Program-made: the position numbers and the translations under genes | Shown here: piece by piece, positions 1-9,848 of the stretch | Layout of the letters: each line of letters begins with the position of its first letter | How positions within the stretch are numbered: position 1 is the first letter of the stretch | The notes under the pieces: generated by a model | What the model was told of the DNA's origin: nothing | Seen by the model: the letters and a program-made list of their open reading frames with translations, nothing else | The model's database searches: none | From: Shimia marina | Lineage (GTDB): Bacteria > Pseudomonadota > Alphaproteobacteria > Rhodobacterales > Rhodobacteraceae | Assembly (NCBI RefSeq): GCF_001458175.1 | Contig: NZ_CYPW01000019.1 | Location: forward strand, 1 to 47,622 | Reading direction: 5' to 3' | Length of the DNA: 47,622 nt

Positions 1-246
1 GCTCTTCTCTAAATCGGCTTCTCTTCATCGTCTGTATCCTCAGTTGGGGAACAGGCTAACCTCAAAGTGAGGACTCTAAGGGGAGCACGTCAACATCGAC
101 TTTCGCCAATTCCTCAAATTTCAGCGAATTTCGGGGCACTTTCGTGCCTACCCCGAAACGCGCTAAAACTCAGCAAAACGAACGACTTTGGGTGTCTCAC
201 GAAAACTTATGGGTATCGCGAACGATTATGGGGAATCCTACACATC
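1..246. other. Left-edge non-coding stretch downstream of gyrB
   Basis: No open frame here has the composition or a ribosome site of a gene, and frames that run into it are antisense to gyrB. The one structure seen is the stem-loop at 129-158. Sequence is somewhat more AT-rich than the genes beside it. It probably holds the end of the gyrB transcript and part of the next intergenic region. Confidence 0.5.
129..158 (-). terminator. Stem-loop about 90 bases downstream of gyrB
   Basis: TTTCGGGG at 129-136 can pair with CCCCGAAA at 151-158, and CAC (137-139) with GTG (144-146) inside it, leaving a small bulge. It lies beyond the gyrB stop. There is no clear T-run on the minus strand, so this is a weak terminator candidate and could equally be an RNA-stabilising hairpin. 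Confidence 0.35.
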
Positions 247-2664
<2,418 letters not shown>

Positions 2665-2740
2665 TCATGTGGCCCTTTTTGGTTTCCGGATTTTATATCG
2701 GCTTTGGCCGGGGATGTCACGCAATTGGGGCGACTTTTTG

Positions 2741-3865
2741 CTATTGCGCCTGTGGCGCCTGACCCGGTGTGCAGAGGGCGGAAAGACCGGCCTCATCGGT
2801 GACTTCCACATATTGTGCACGCGCCCCAAGCGCCTCAAACAAACCCGCTTCCGTTCCGGTCATCCAGGCCTGTGCCCCAAGTGCGCAGATTTCATCATAA
2901 AGCGCCGCGCGGCGGTTGGGGTCCAGATGGGCGGCGACCTCATCCAGCAACAGAATGGGCGCGGCCCCCAGATCCTGTTTGAGCGCGCGAGCATTGGCGA
3001 GGATCAGGGAGACCAGAAGTGCCTTTTGCTCGCCGGTGGAGCAGTCTTTGGCGGGCACGCCCTTCTCGCGGTAGGTGCCGATCATATCGGTGCGGTGTGG
3101 CCCCACAAGCGTGCGCCCTGCCGCAATGTCGCGAAACCGGCTTTCCGCCAGGGCTTCTAGCAGATCTGCGGCAGTGTCGGGCAGCGCGCCTTCGGATTGC
3201 ATCAGTTCCAGTTCCGCCACGGGAAAAGCGGTCTCGGCAGCGGCCTGTGCGTCCAGCAGGCGCTCTACGGTCTTGGCGCGGGCGAACTGGATGCGCGCGC
3301 CATGCTCGGCCATCTGCCGCTCCAACGCGACATACCAATGGGCATCGCTGATCTGTTCTTTCAACAGGCGGTTGCGTTCACGCATGGATTTTTCATAGGC
3401 CAGCGTGGCCTCGGCGTGATCAGGATAGAAGCTCAGCGTCATGCGGTCCAAAAACCGCCGCCGCCCTTCGGCCCCTTCGATCCAGAGCCGGTCCATGGAG
3501 GGGATCAGCCAGAGCACACGCGCCAGCCGTCCAAGCTGGGTCTGAGGCGCGGTTTTGCCATCAATCTGTACCTGACGGGCGGCACCATTTTCCGATTTGA
3601 TGTCAATTTCATAGGAGGATCCGCCCGACTTCAGAAGCCCGGACAGCTTCCAGCCAATGGCCTCCGGGCGGCGGGTCATCTCTTCGGCACTGGCCCGACG
3701 AATGCCACGTCCGGGTGAGAACAGTGAGACCGCCTCAAGGATATTGGTTTTGCCGGCCCCATTGGGCCCATAAAGCGCCACAGGGCGCGCATCACACTGG
3801 AGCGCGCCCTTTTTGTGGGACCTGAAATGGGACAGGTTCAATGAGGTCAGATACAGCTCAGACAT
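2741..3865 (-). CDS. recF: DNA replication/repair protein RecF
   Basis: SMC-like ATPase that helps load RecA at single-strand gaps with RecO and RecR. The 374 residues contain Walker A GPNGAGKT at 33-40, the ABC-type signature STGEQKALLVSLILANARAL, and Walker B LLLDEVAAHLD near the C-terminus, in the order expected of RecF. It lies 56 bases downstream of dnaN on the same strand, the usual dnaN-recF arrangement, so co-transcription with dnaN is likely. The start ATG at 3865 precedes MSELYLTSLNLSHFRS, a typical RecF opening. Confidence 0.97.
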   Translation of the reverse strand: MSELYLTSLNLSHFRSHKKGALQCDARPVALYGPNGAGKTNILEAVSLFSPGRGIRRASAEEMTRRPEAIGWKLSGLLKSGGSSYEIDIKSENGAARQVQIDGKTAPQTQLGRLARVLWLIPSMDRLWIEGAEGRRRFLDRMTLSFYPDHAEATLAYEKSMRERNRLLKEQISDAHWYVALERQMAEHGARIQFARAKTVERLLDAQAAAETAFPVAELELMQSEGALPDTAADLLEALAESRFRDIAAGRTLVGPHRTDMIGTYREKGVPAKDCSTGEQKALLVSLILANARALKQDLGAAPILLLDEVAAHLDPNRRAALYDEICALGAQAWMTGTEAGLFEALGARAQYVEVTDEAGLSALCTPGQAPQAQ

Positions 3866-3921
3866 GTGCCCGTTTTCTTGCTGGGCCAGATCGCTGCGCC
3901 GCAGGTTGCCGCGTCAGTGGA

Positions 3922-5040
3922 TCATACCCGCATTGGCATCACGACATAGACGGCGGAGGTGTCATTGCCTTCGCGCATCAGGGTCGGATCCCCGGCGGAG
4001 TTGAACAGAAAGACGGCGTTTTCGCGATCCACCTGGCTGGCGATTTCCAGCAGGTATTTCGCGTTAAAGCCAATTTCCAGACGCTCATCATTGTAGGCCA
4101 CGGCCAGCTCTTCTTCGGCGGCACCGCTGTCCGGTGAATTCACCGACAGCACCAGACGGTCTTCGTCCAGTTGCAGCTTCACAGCGCGGGAGCGCTCCGA
4201 GGAGACGGTGGCCACACGATCTACCGCTTTGGCAAATTCGGCGGCGTCCACTTCGAGCTTGCGGGTGTTGCCCTGTGGGATCACGCGGCTGTAATCGGGG
4301 AAGGTGCCGTCGATCACCTTGGAGGTCAGGGTGATGTTGGGCGTGGCAAAGCGCACTTTGGTTTCGCTCACGGAGACGGCGATTTCCATTTCGTCGTCAT
4401 CCAGCAGCTTGCGCAGCTCGCCCACGGTTTTGCGCGGCACGATCACGCCGGGCATGTCCGCTGCGCCATCAGGCAGATCCGTGTCAATGCGCGCCAGACG
4501 GTGGCCATCGGTGGCCACAGCTCGCAGCGCCTTTGCACCGTCCGCATCTGCCACATGCATATAGACGCCGTTCAGATAATAGCGGGTCTCTTCGGTGGAG
4601 ATCGCAAACTTCGATTTGTCAAACAGGCGGCGCAGCGCAGGCGCGGGCGCGGAGAAGTTTGAGGTGTATTCCGAGGAGGCCATCACCGGGAAATCTTCGC
4701 GCGGCAGGGTTGCCAGCGAGAAGTTGGAGCGTCCTGCTTCCACGGTCAGCCGTCCCGCTGCGCTGTCGTCGGTCAGGGTGACCAGCGCGCCGTCTGGCAG
4801 CTTGCGTACGATTTCATGCAAGGTGGTCGCGGCCACGGTTGTGGCCCCTGCGCGTTCCACCATGGCATTGGCTTTATCGACCACTTCGATGTCCAGATCC
4901 GTGGCGCGGAACTGCACCGTGTCGCCTTCGGCTTCGATCAGAACATTGGCAAGGATCGGAATGGTGTTGCGACGTTCCACAACGGATTGCGCTTGGCTCA
5001 CTGCCTTCAGGAGCACGGCGCGTTCGATACTGATTTTCAT
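3922..5040 (-). CDS. dnaN: DNA polymerase III beta sliding clamp (DnaN)
   Basis: Ring-shaped processivity clamp that tethers DNA polymerase III and many repair proteins to DNA. The 372 residues match the family length of about 370, begin MKISIERAVLLKAVSQAQ, and end with the conserved clamp C-terminus VYVVMPMRV. It follows dnaA on the same strand, but a strong terminator (5158-5188) lies between them, so dnaN probably starts from its own promoter in 5041-5157. A TTGACG motif (minus strand) with TATTCA 19 bases further on is the best pair I can see there, and it is weak. Confidence 0.98.
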   Translation of the reverse strand: MKISIERAVLLKAVSQAQSVVERRNTIPILANVLIEAEGDTVQFRATDLDIEVVDKANAMVERAGATTVAATTLHEIVRKLPDGALVTLTDDSAAGRLTVEAGRSNFSLATLPREDFPVMASSEYTSNFSAPAPALRRLFDKSKFAISTEETRYYLNGVYMHVADADGAKALRAVATDGHRLARIDTDLPDGAADMPGVIVPRKTVGELRKLLDDDEMEIAVSVSETKVRFATPNITLTSKVIDGTFPDYSRVIPQGNTRKLEVDAAEFAKAVDRVATVSSERSRAVKLQLDEDRLVLSVNSPDSGAAEEELAVAYNDERLEIGFNAKYLLEIASQVDRENAVFLFNSAGDPTLMREGNDTSAVYVVMPMRV

Positions 5041-5157
5041 CCCTTCACCCTCTCGATTGCCGGGACAGCCACGTTAGCCTTTCGCCGCACCAGCACAAGT
5101 CTTTTTATAGGTTGTTGAATACTTCGGCTGGACCGTCAAGCGTCAAGCACCGAAATG

Positions 5158-5188
5158 AAAACGCCGCACCTCTGGGACGCGGCGTTTT
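5158..5188 (-). terminator. Rho-independent terminator after dnaA
   Basis: AAAACGCCGC (5158-5167) pairs perfectly with GCGGCGTTTT (5179-5188) around an 11-base loop, 25 bases after the dnaA stop. The minus strand has TTTT at the end of the stem. The A/T flanks make it symmetric, so it could also work from the other strand. Confidence 0.85.
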
Positions 5189-5212
5189 GGTCACGTTTTT
5201 TAGGCAAATGCC

Positions 5213-6589
5213 TCAGGCTTCCAGCGCCCGGCGCAGCATTTCCAGATCTTCGGCGATCTGACCATCCGAATTGCGCAGCTCTTCGATGCGGCGCACGCCG
5301 TGCATGACTGTGGTGTGGTCACGCCCGCCAAAGCGGCGGCCAATTTCTGGCAGCGACCGGCTGGTCAGCTGTTTGCACAGATACATGGCGACCTGACGCG
5401 GGCGCGCAAAGGTGCGCACGCGCTTGGGGCCAATCATGTCGCTGAGACGGATATTGTAGTGATCTGCGACCTTGCGCTGAATTTCTTCGACAGAGACCTT
5501 GCGCTCGGAGGCGCGCAGAACATCAGACAGACAGTCCTGCGTCAGCTCCATGGTGATTTCGCGTCCCACGAGGGAGGCAAAGGCGAACAGACGTGTCAGA
5601 GCGCCTTCCAGAACGCGCACGTTGGTGGAGATGCGATGCGCGAGGAATTCCAGAACCCCGTCGGCCAGTTGCAGCTCCGGGTACTGCTGACGGTAGGTTT
5701 CCACCTTGTTTTGCAGAATGCCCAGACGCAGCTCATAGTCGGTTGGGTGCAGATCCACCACGAGACCGCATTGCAGGCGGCTCTTGATGCGGTCTTCCAG
5801 ATCCTTGATCTCACCGGGGGCGCGATCGGCTGAAATGATGATCTGCTTGTTTTGATCCACAAGCGCGTTGAAGGTGTGGAAGAATTCTTCCTGTGTGCTG
5901 TCTTTGCCAGCGATGAATTGAACATCATCCACCATCAGAACATCCACAGAGCGGAACAGCTCCTTGAAGTCCATCATTTTGCGATCCCGCAGCGCCTGCA
6001 CAAAGCGGTACATAAACTGTTCGGCGGAGAGGTAGAGCACGTTCAGGTCGGGGCGATGCGCCTGAAGTTCCCATGCAATCGCGTGCATCAGGTGCGTTTT
6101 ACCAAGACCCACGCCACCATAGAGAAACAGCGGATTGAACGTCACCGGGCCACCTTCGGCCACGCGGCGTGCGGCGGCATTGGCCAGTTCGTTGGGCTTG
6201 CCGACAACAAAGCTGTCAAAGGTAAAGCGCGGATCCAGTGGCGCGCCGGTCATCTCTGCCTCAGACTGGACAGCGCTTTCCGCTTTTGCGGTGTTAGATT
6301 TGCTGCGCGTGGCAGCTTTGGGCGCTGCGGCGGCGCGCTGTGCCTTTTGTGCGGCCACTTTGAACTGCATGCGCTGCACATTTTCGCCAGCCTGATTGAA
6401 CTGATGCATGATCAGGTCGCCGTAATTCTGCGATACATAATTGCCAATAAAATTGGTTGGCACGTGAAACGTTGCCACCCCATCTTGCAAATTTGCGAAA
6501 GCGACTGGCTCAATCCAGGTTTTAAAGTTGTTCTGGCCCACCGTTTTCAAAAGGTCTTGCCGAATGTCGCCCCATTTATCGTCGGTCAT
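5213..6589 (-). CDS. dnaA: Chromosomal replication initiator DnaA
   Basis: AAA+ initiator that binds DnaA boxes at oriC, melts the origin and recruits the helicase. Of 458 residues, about 1-85 form the N-terminal interaction domain (TWIEPVAFANLQDG), followed by an Ala/Lys/Ser-rich linker to about 115. The AAA+ core has Walker A GGVGLGKT at 158-165 and Walker B MVDDVQFI near 219-226. The C-terminal DNA-binding domain carries the DnaA signature LPEIGRRFGGRDHTTVMHG. It is transcribed away from the candidate origin at 6870-7300. The long inverted repeat at 6692-6744 lies in its upstream region and may affect expression. Confidence 0.99.
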   Translation of the reverse strand: MTDDKWGDIRQDLLKTVGQNNFKTWIEPVAFANLQDGVATFHVPTNFIGNYVSQNYGDLIMHQFNQAGENVQRMQFKVAAQKAQRAAAAPKAATRSKSNTAKAESAVQSEAEMTGAPLDPRFTFDSFVVGKPNELANAAARRVAEGGPVTFNPLFLYGGVGLGKTHLMHAIAWELQAHRPDLNVLYLSAEQFMYRFVQALRDRKMMDFKELFRSVDVLMVDDVQFIAGKDSTQEEFFHTFNALVDQNKQIIISADRAPGEIKDLEDRIKSRLQCGLVVDLHPTDYELRLGILQNKVETYRQQYPELQLADGVLEFLAHRISTNVRVLEGALTRLFAFASLVGREITMELTQDCLSDVLRASERKVSVEEIQRKVADHYNIRLSDMIGPKRVRTFARPRQVAMYLCKQLTSRSLPEIGRRFGGRDHTTVMHGVRRIEELRNSDGQIAEDLEMLRRALEA

Positions 6590-6691
6590 CTGTCCCCATA
6601 TTCCTTCACGCGTCTAGTCTTGCCGGGCTGAGCCCGATCCTTAGTTTTATTTTTGGATTGCACCGAGCCATGGGGTCAAAACGGCCACATA

Positions 6692-6744
6692 AAGACATAC
6701 CTCAACCGTTCCGGGGGTCCCTATTCCCCGGTTGAATATGTCTT
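6692..6744. repeat. Long imperfect inverted repeat upstream of dnaA
   Basis: AAGACATA (6692-6699) pairs with TATGTCTT (6737-6744), TCAA (6702-6705) with TTGA (6732-6735), and CCGGGG (6711-6716) with CCCCGG (6726-6731) around a 9-base loop, leaving a small bulge at 6706-6710. It is about 100 bases upstream of the dnaA start. There is no T-run on either side, so a regulatory or origin-associated cruciform or RNA structure is more likely than a simple terminator. Confidence 0.7.
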
Positions 6745-6962
6745 CATGCGCAAGCGCAGATTTGTTGGAACAGGTGAGCTGTCAGACAACCGCCCGGCTA
6801 CATCGTTGTGCAACCAGTGCAGTCGCCCGGTATGGCCTAAGCCATCACGTGTCGGCGTCTGTCCCCCCCAAGGCGAAGTGAATCGCTGGAAGAAACTAGC
6901 AATAGGGGCCTCAAACGGGCAACTGAACTTCGAACTTGACTCAGGCATTTGCAAAAAAGAAT

Positions 6963-7002
6963 CTATCCACAGGTAATTAAGTGTCTGTTAATATGTGGAA
7001 AA
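6963..7002. promoter_or_regulatory. Facing pair of DnaA boxes flanking a CtrA site
   Basis: CTATCCACA at 6963-6971 (plus strand) and TGTGGAAAA at 6994-7002 (reads TTTTCCACA on the minus strand) each match the consensus TTATCCACA at 8 of 9 positions. They face each other across the CtrA site at 6977-6991 in the most AT-rich part of the region. Confidence 0.7.
6977..6991. promoter_or_regulatory. CtrA-type binding site in the origin
   Basis: TTAA (6977-6980), seven bases, TTAA (6988-6991) is an exact match to the alphaproteobacterial CtrA consensus TTAA-N7-TTAA. It lies 5 bases from one DnaA box and 2 bases from the next. In Caulobacter, CtrA bound at such sites in the origin blocks initiation; here the role is inferred. 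Confidence 0.65.
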
Positions 7003-7166
7003 CTCATTTGTTTTGAACACTTCTAGAAGCCGGTGAGATGAAGCAGTTGGTCACCCGTTCTGCCCGGCTTCAACGCGCCGCAGCGCGCGGGATTTGGAGG
7101 TAAAACCGGGGATTCCGTGAGTGTTTTCCGGGGGTCGCACGGAAAGCCGGTGTTGCGACTCTGACA

Positions 7167-7175
7167 CAATCCACA
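7167..7175 (+). promoter_or_regulatory. Weak DnaA box
   Basis: CAATCCACA matches TTATCCACA at 7 of 9 positions with the CCACA core intact. A GANTC site (7157-7161) is 5 bases upstream. Confidence 0.5.
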
Positions 7176-7248
7176 GGGGTATGCTGCGATGCAGAAAAAG
7201 GAATCGCTGAAATTGCTTGCAGTAGGCGCATAGCGCATTTGCGAAAAC

Positions 7249-7276
7249 GGTGGATAAGTGGGGGTTGTTGTCCACA
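7249..7276. promoter_or_regulatory. Second DnaA-box pair, upstream of nth
   Basis: GGTGGATAA at 7249-7257 (minus-strand box) and TTGTCCACA at 7268-7276 (plus-strand box) each match the consensus at 8 of 9 positions and are separated by 10 bases. They may serve the origin and also affect nth transcription. Confidence 0.65.
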
Positions 7277-7360
7277 GCCTCTATGGGCAGGCGCGGGGAT
7301 TCGTCGCCATCTTGGTCTGCACCCTTGTCAGCTCGGGGGTGCCCATGCCAAAGGTCGCTC

Positions 7361-8005
7361 ATGGCAAAGCAACTGGATTATCACACCATCCGGGAGATCT
7401 TCACCCGGTTTGAGGCAGCTGAGGCCGAACCCAAAGGCGAATTGGATCACGTCAATGTCTATACATTGGTGGTGGCCGTTGCCCTGTCGGCTCAAGCAAC
7501 CGATGTTGGCGTCAATCGCGCCACCAAAGATCTGTTCAAAGTGGCGGACACGCCGCAAAAGATGCTGGATCTGGGAGAAGAGGCCCTGATCGAGCACATT
7601 AAAACCATTGGGTTATACCGCAACAAAGCCAAAAACGTCATGAAGCTCTCCAAGATCCTTGTGGAGCAATATGGCGGTGCGGTGCCCAATTCCCGCGCCG
7701 CTTTGGAAAGCCTGCCGGGGGTGGGGCGCAAGACGGCCAATGTGGTGCTCAATATGTGGTGGCGCTATCCGGCGCAGGCGGTGGACACGCATATCTTCCG
7801 CTTCGGCAACCGCTCCGGGGTCTGCCCCGGCAAAGATGTGGTGGCGGTGGAGCGCGCCATCGAAGATCACATCCCTGTGGACTTTCAGCTCCATGCACAT
7901 CATTGGATGATCCTGCACGGGCGTTATGTGTGTAAGGCGCGCAAACCCATGTGCAGCAACTGTTTGATCCGTGATCTCTGCCTATTTGAGGACAAGGCCC
8001 TATGA
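7361..8005 (+). CDS. nth: Endonuclease III (DNA glycosylase/AP lyase)
   Basis: Base-excision repair enzyme that removes oxidised pyrimidines and cleaves the abasic site. The 214 residues match E. coli Nth (211). The helix-hairpin-helix LPGVGRKTA at 118-126 carries the catalytic Lys (124), and VDTHIFR carries the catalytic Asp (142). The C-terminal C-X6-C-X2-C-X5-C (Cys 191, 198, 201, 207) binds the 4Fe-4S cluster. The frame is open further upstream to 7250, but MAKQLDYHTI at 7361 is where homology to the family begins. It overlaps the next gene by 4 bases (ATGA). Confidence 0.96.
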   Translation: MAKQLDYHTIREIFTRFEAAEAEPKGELDHVNVYTLVVAVALSAQATDVGVNRATKDLFKVADTPQKMLDLGEEALIEHIKTIGLYRNKAKNVMKLSKILVEQYGGAVPNSRAALESLPGVGRKTANVVLNMWWRYPAQAVDTHIFRFGNRSGVCPGKDVVAVERAIEDHIPVDFQLHAHHWMILHGRYVCKARKPMCSNCLIRDLCLFEDKAL

Positions 8006-8988
8006 AACAATATCAGGTTGTCGGCATCGGCAACGCCATCGTCGATGTGATCAGCCAGTCTGATGACAGTTTTCTGGATCTGATGGGGATTCAGAAAGGC
8101 ATCATGCAGCTGGTGGAAAAAGAGCGCGGCGAGATGCTCTATGCCGCAATGACCAACCGCACGCAGGCGCCGGGCGGTTCTGTGGCCAACACGCTGGCGG
8201 GGCTTGGCGCGCTCGGATTGTCCACTGCTTTTATCGGGCGGGTGCATGATGATGCGCTGGGGCAATTCTATGCCCAGTCGATGCAGACGGGCGGTACGGA
8301 TTTCGTAAACCCGCCTGTGGCTGGCGGCGATCTGCCCACCTCCCGCTCTATGATATTCGTGTCCCCGGATGGGGAGCGCTCGATGAACACCTATCTGGGG
8401 ATTTCCTCCGAGGTGGGGCCTGAAGATGTGTCTGATGATGTGGCTGGTCAGGCGCAGCTGCTGTTTTTGGAGGGCTACCTCTATGACAAGCCCAAGGGCA
8501 AAGAAGCCTTTGAGCGCGCAGCCAAACTGTGCCGGGATGGCGGCGGGCTTGCAGGCATCGCGCTCTCTGATCCTTTCTGTGTGGAGCGTCATCGCGCCGA
8601 TTTCCGTCGTCTGGTGAAAGAGCTCGATTTTGTCATCGGCAACGAACATGAATGGGCCTCGCTTTATGAAACCGATCTGAGCAGCGCGCTTGAGCAGGCG
8701 TCACAGGATGCCGGCATGGTGGTCTGCACCCGTTCTGGCCATGATGTTGTTCTGCTGCGCGGGGAGGAGCAGGCCACCGTGCCTGTCAACGAAATTGTGC
8801 CCGTAGATGCCACAGGTGCGGGCGATCAGTTTGCCTGCGGTTTCCTTTATGGTGTGGCCACAGGGCAATCTCTGGAAGTGGCGGGCCGGATGGGCTGCAT
8901 CGCTGCCGCAGAGGTCATCAGCCACTATGGCGCCCGCCCGGAAGCGGACATCAAAGAGCTGTTTCGCAAAGAAGGTTTGATTGGCTAA
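8002..8988 (+). CDS. PfkB-family sugar kinase, adenosine kinase-like
   Basis: Ribokinase-fold kinase that phosphorylates a sugar or nucleoside hydroxyl using ATP. The 328 residues show the N-terminal GIGNAIVDV, the substrate-binding GGSVANTLAGLGALG, and PfkB signature 2 DATGAGDQFACGFLYG with the catalytic Asp near 275. The pattern (GNAIVDV, Q-x-PGGSVANT) is that of the adenosine-kinase-like group common in alphaproteobacteria, so purine salvage is the most likely role, but the substrate is not proven. It overlaps nth by 4 bases, so translation is likely coupled. Confidence 0.88.
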   Translation: MKQYQVVGIGNAIVDVISQSDDSFLDLMGIQKGIMQLVEKERGEMLYAAMTNRTQAPGGSVANTLAGLGALGLSTAFIGRVHDDALGQFYAQSMQTGGTDFVNPPVAGGDLPTSRSMIFVSPDGERSMNTYLGISSEVGPEDVSDDVAGQAQLLFLEGYLYDKPKGKEAFERAAKLCRDGGGLAGIALSDPFCVERHRADFRRLVKELDFVIGNEHEWASLYETDLSSALEQASQDAGMVVCTRSGHDVVLLRGEEQATVPVNEIVPVDATGAGDQFACGFLYGVATGQSLEVAGRMGCIAAAEVISHYGARPEADIKELFRKEGLIG

Positions 8989-9010
8989 GGCCTCAGATCA
9001 AAACAGACAA

Positions 9011-9036
9011 CTGGTGGCGTCCAGAGATGCCACCAG
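9011..9036. terminator. Hairpin between convergent genes
   Basis: CTGGTGGC (9011-9018) pairs with GCCACCAG (9029-9036) around a 10-base loop, 22 bases after the kinase stop and 30 bases after the convergent TetR gene's stop. It lacks a T-run; it probably ends or protects both transcripts. Confidence 0.5.
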
Positions 9037-9066
9037 CACGCCAGCCGAACCCACCCGCAGCCCGGA

Positions 9067-9708
9067 CTATTGCAGAGCGGCCACGGCCATATCCGCAAGC
9101 TGCTCTGACAGGTCGGTCATAAAATCTGTCGAGTCTTCGGCGCGCGGCTGATACCAGAACACCGGCGCATTCACCATCAGCAGCACCGAGTGCAGCGCCA
9201 CTGAGATGTTCTGCGACCGGAAGGCCCCGCACGCCATGCCGCGGCTGATCACATCGCGAAACAGGGTTTCATAGGCTTTGCGCTCTTGGCGGATGTCCGC
9301 TAGCAGGCTGCGCTCCAGCGCTGTGGTGGATTTCTGAGACATGCCCACAAAAGACTGCAGGATCACTTTGTGATAGGGCAGGCTGCCCAGCACGGCGGGA
9401 ATATGGGCGCAGACCATCTGCCGCAATTGCACATCCGGTGGCAGATCCGGGTCCAGAACCGGATGCACCGCGCGGTGGGCAAAATCCGCAGCCCTCAGAC
9501 AGACTTCTGCCAACAACACGCCCTTTGAGGGGAAATGGTGGTAAATCCGGCCCTTGGTTGCGCCAAGATGGCGGGCCACATCGTCAATAGAGGCCGCCTC
9601 CGCACCCAGCGTCATGAACACCTCCGCAGCGGCGTCCAGTACCTCGGATTTGGCGCGGCTCATTTTCGGTTTTGACGCCTGTGGCGGGCTGTTTGGCTCT
9701 GAGTTCAT
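9067..9708 (-). CDS. TetR/AcrR-family transcriptional regulator
   Basis: One-component repressor of 213 residues. The N-terminal helix-turn-helix is clear (SIDDVARHLGATKGRIYHHF, about 40-60), followed by the all-helical ligand-binding domain. It is divergent from the acyl-CoA dehydrogenase operon, and a perfect 6-4-6 palindrome (9774-9789) lies between the two genes. The same palindrome type recurs at 12175-12190. This suggests it represses itself and both halves of cluster 1, with an acyl-CoA or free acid as the likely inducer (inference from family and context). The start at 9708 (MNSEPNSPPQ) was chosen because upstream codons run into the promoter; MSRAKSEV 16 codons later is an alternative. 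Confidence 0.9.
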   Translation of the reverse strand: MNSEPNSPPQASKPKMSRAKSEVLDAAAEVFMTLGAEAASIDDVARHLGATKGRIYHHFPSKGVLLAEVCLRAADFAHRAVHPVLDPDLPPDVQLRQMVCAHIPAVLGSLPYHKVILQSFVGMSQKSTTALERSLLADIRQERKAYETLFRDVISRGMACGAFRSQNISVALHSVLLMVNAPVFWYQPRAEDSTDFMTDLSEQLADMAVAALQ

Positions 9709-9766
9709 TTGGCTATCTTTGCCGTGCCCCCTTTGAGGTGACGTGGCGTCTGCGTAGGACCTGTGA

Positions 9767-9789
9767 TTGACAGCATACTCAGTAGTATG
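9767..9789. promoter_or_regulatory. Promoter -35 with overlapping TetR operator
   Basis: TTGACA (9767-9772), a perfect -35 element, is followed one base later by CATACT (9774-9779), CAGT, AGTATG (9784-9789), a perfect 6-4-6 inverted repeat. The operator would lie in the -35/-10 spacer of the dehydrogenase promoter, ideal for repression. The -10 is weak (TTTGCA at 9790-9795 at 17-base spacing). Confidence 0.75.
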
Positions 9790-9848
9790 TTTGCATCCCA
9801 ATAGCAACGCAGCCCTGCAAGAGGCTGTTGGGGCAAGGGAGGAACAGC

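Larger units (their letters stand above)
6870..7300. other. oriC: Candidate chromosomal replication origin (oriC)
   Basis: This non-coding segment lies between dnaA and nth, which point in opposite directions. It contains five 9-mers matching the DnaA box TTATCCACA at 7-8 of 9 positions, a perfect CtrA pair TTAA-N7-TTAA, seven GANTC sites, and an AT-rich stretch at about 6950-7025 that could be the unwinding element. All replication genes to the left run leftward and most genes to the right run rightward, as expected around an origin. In many alphaproteobacteria the origin is not beside dnaA, so this needs a skew or marker-frequency test. Confidence 0.75.

Noticed and set aside
1-60. A tRNA or other structured RNA at the left edge
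   Set aside because: No cloverleaf, anticodon stem or T-loop could be drawn on either strand.
6653-6976. A 107-codon plus-strand frame in the dnaA-nth gap
   Set aside because: It runs through the inverted repeat and into the DnaA-box region, with composition and residue pattern unlike a protein and no ribosome site.
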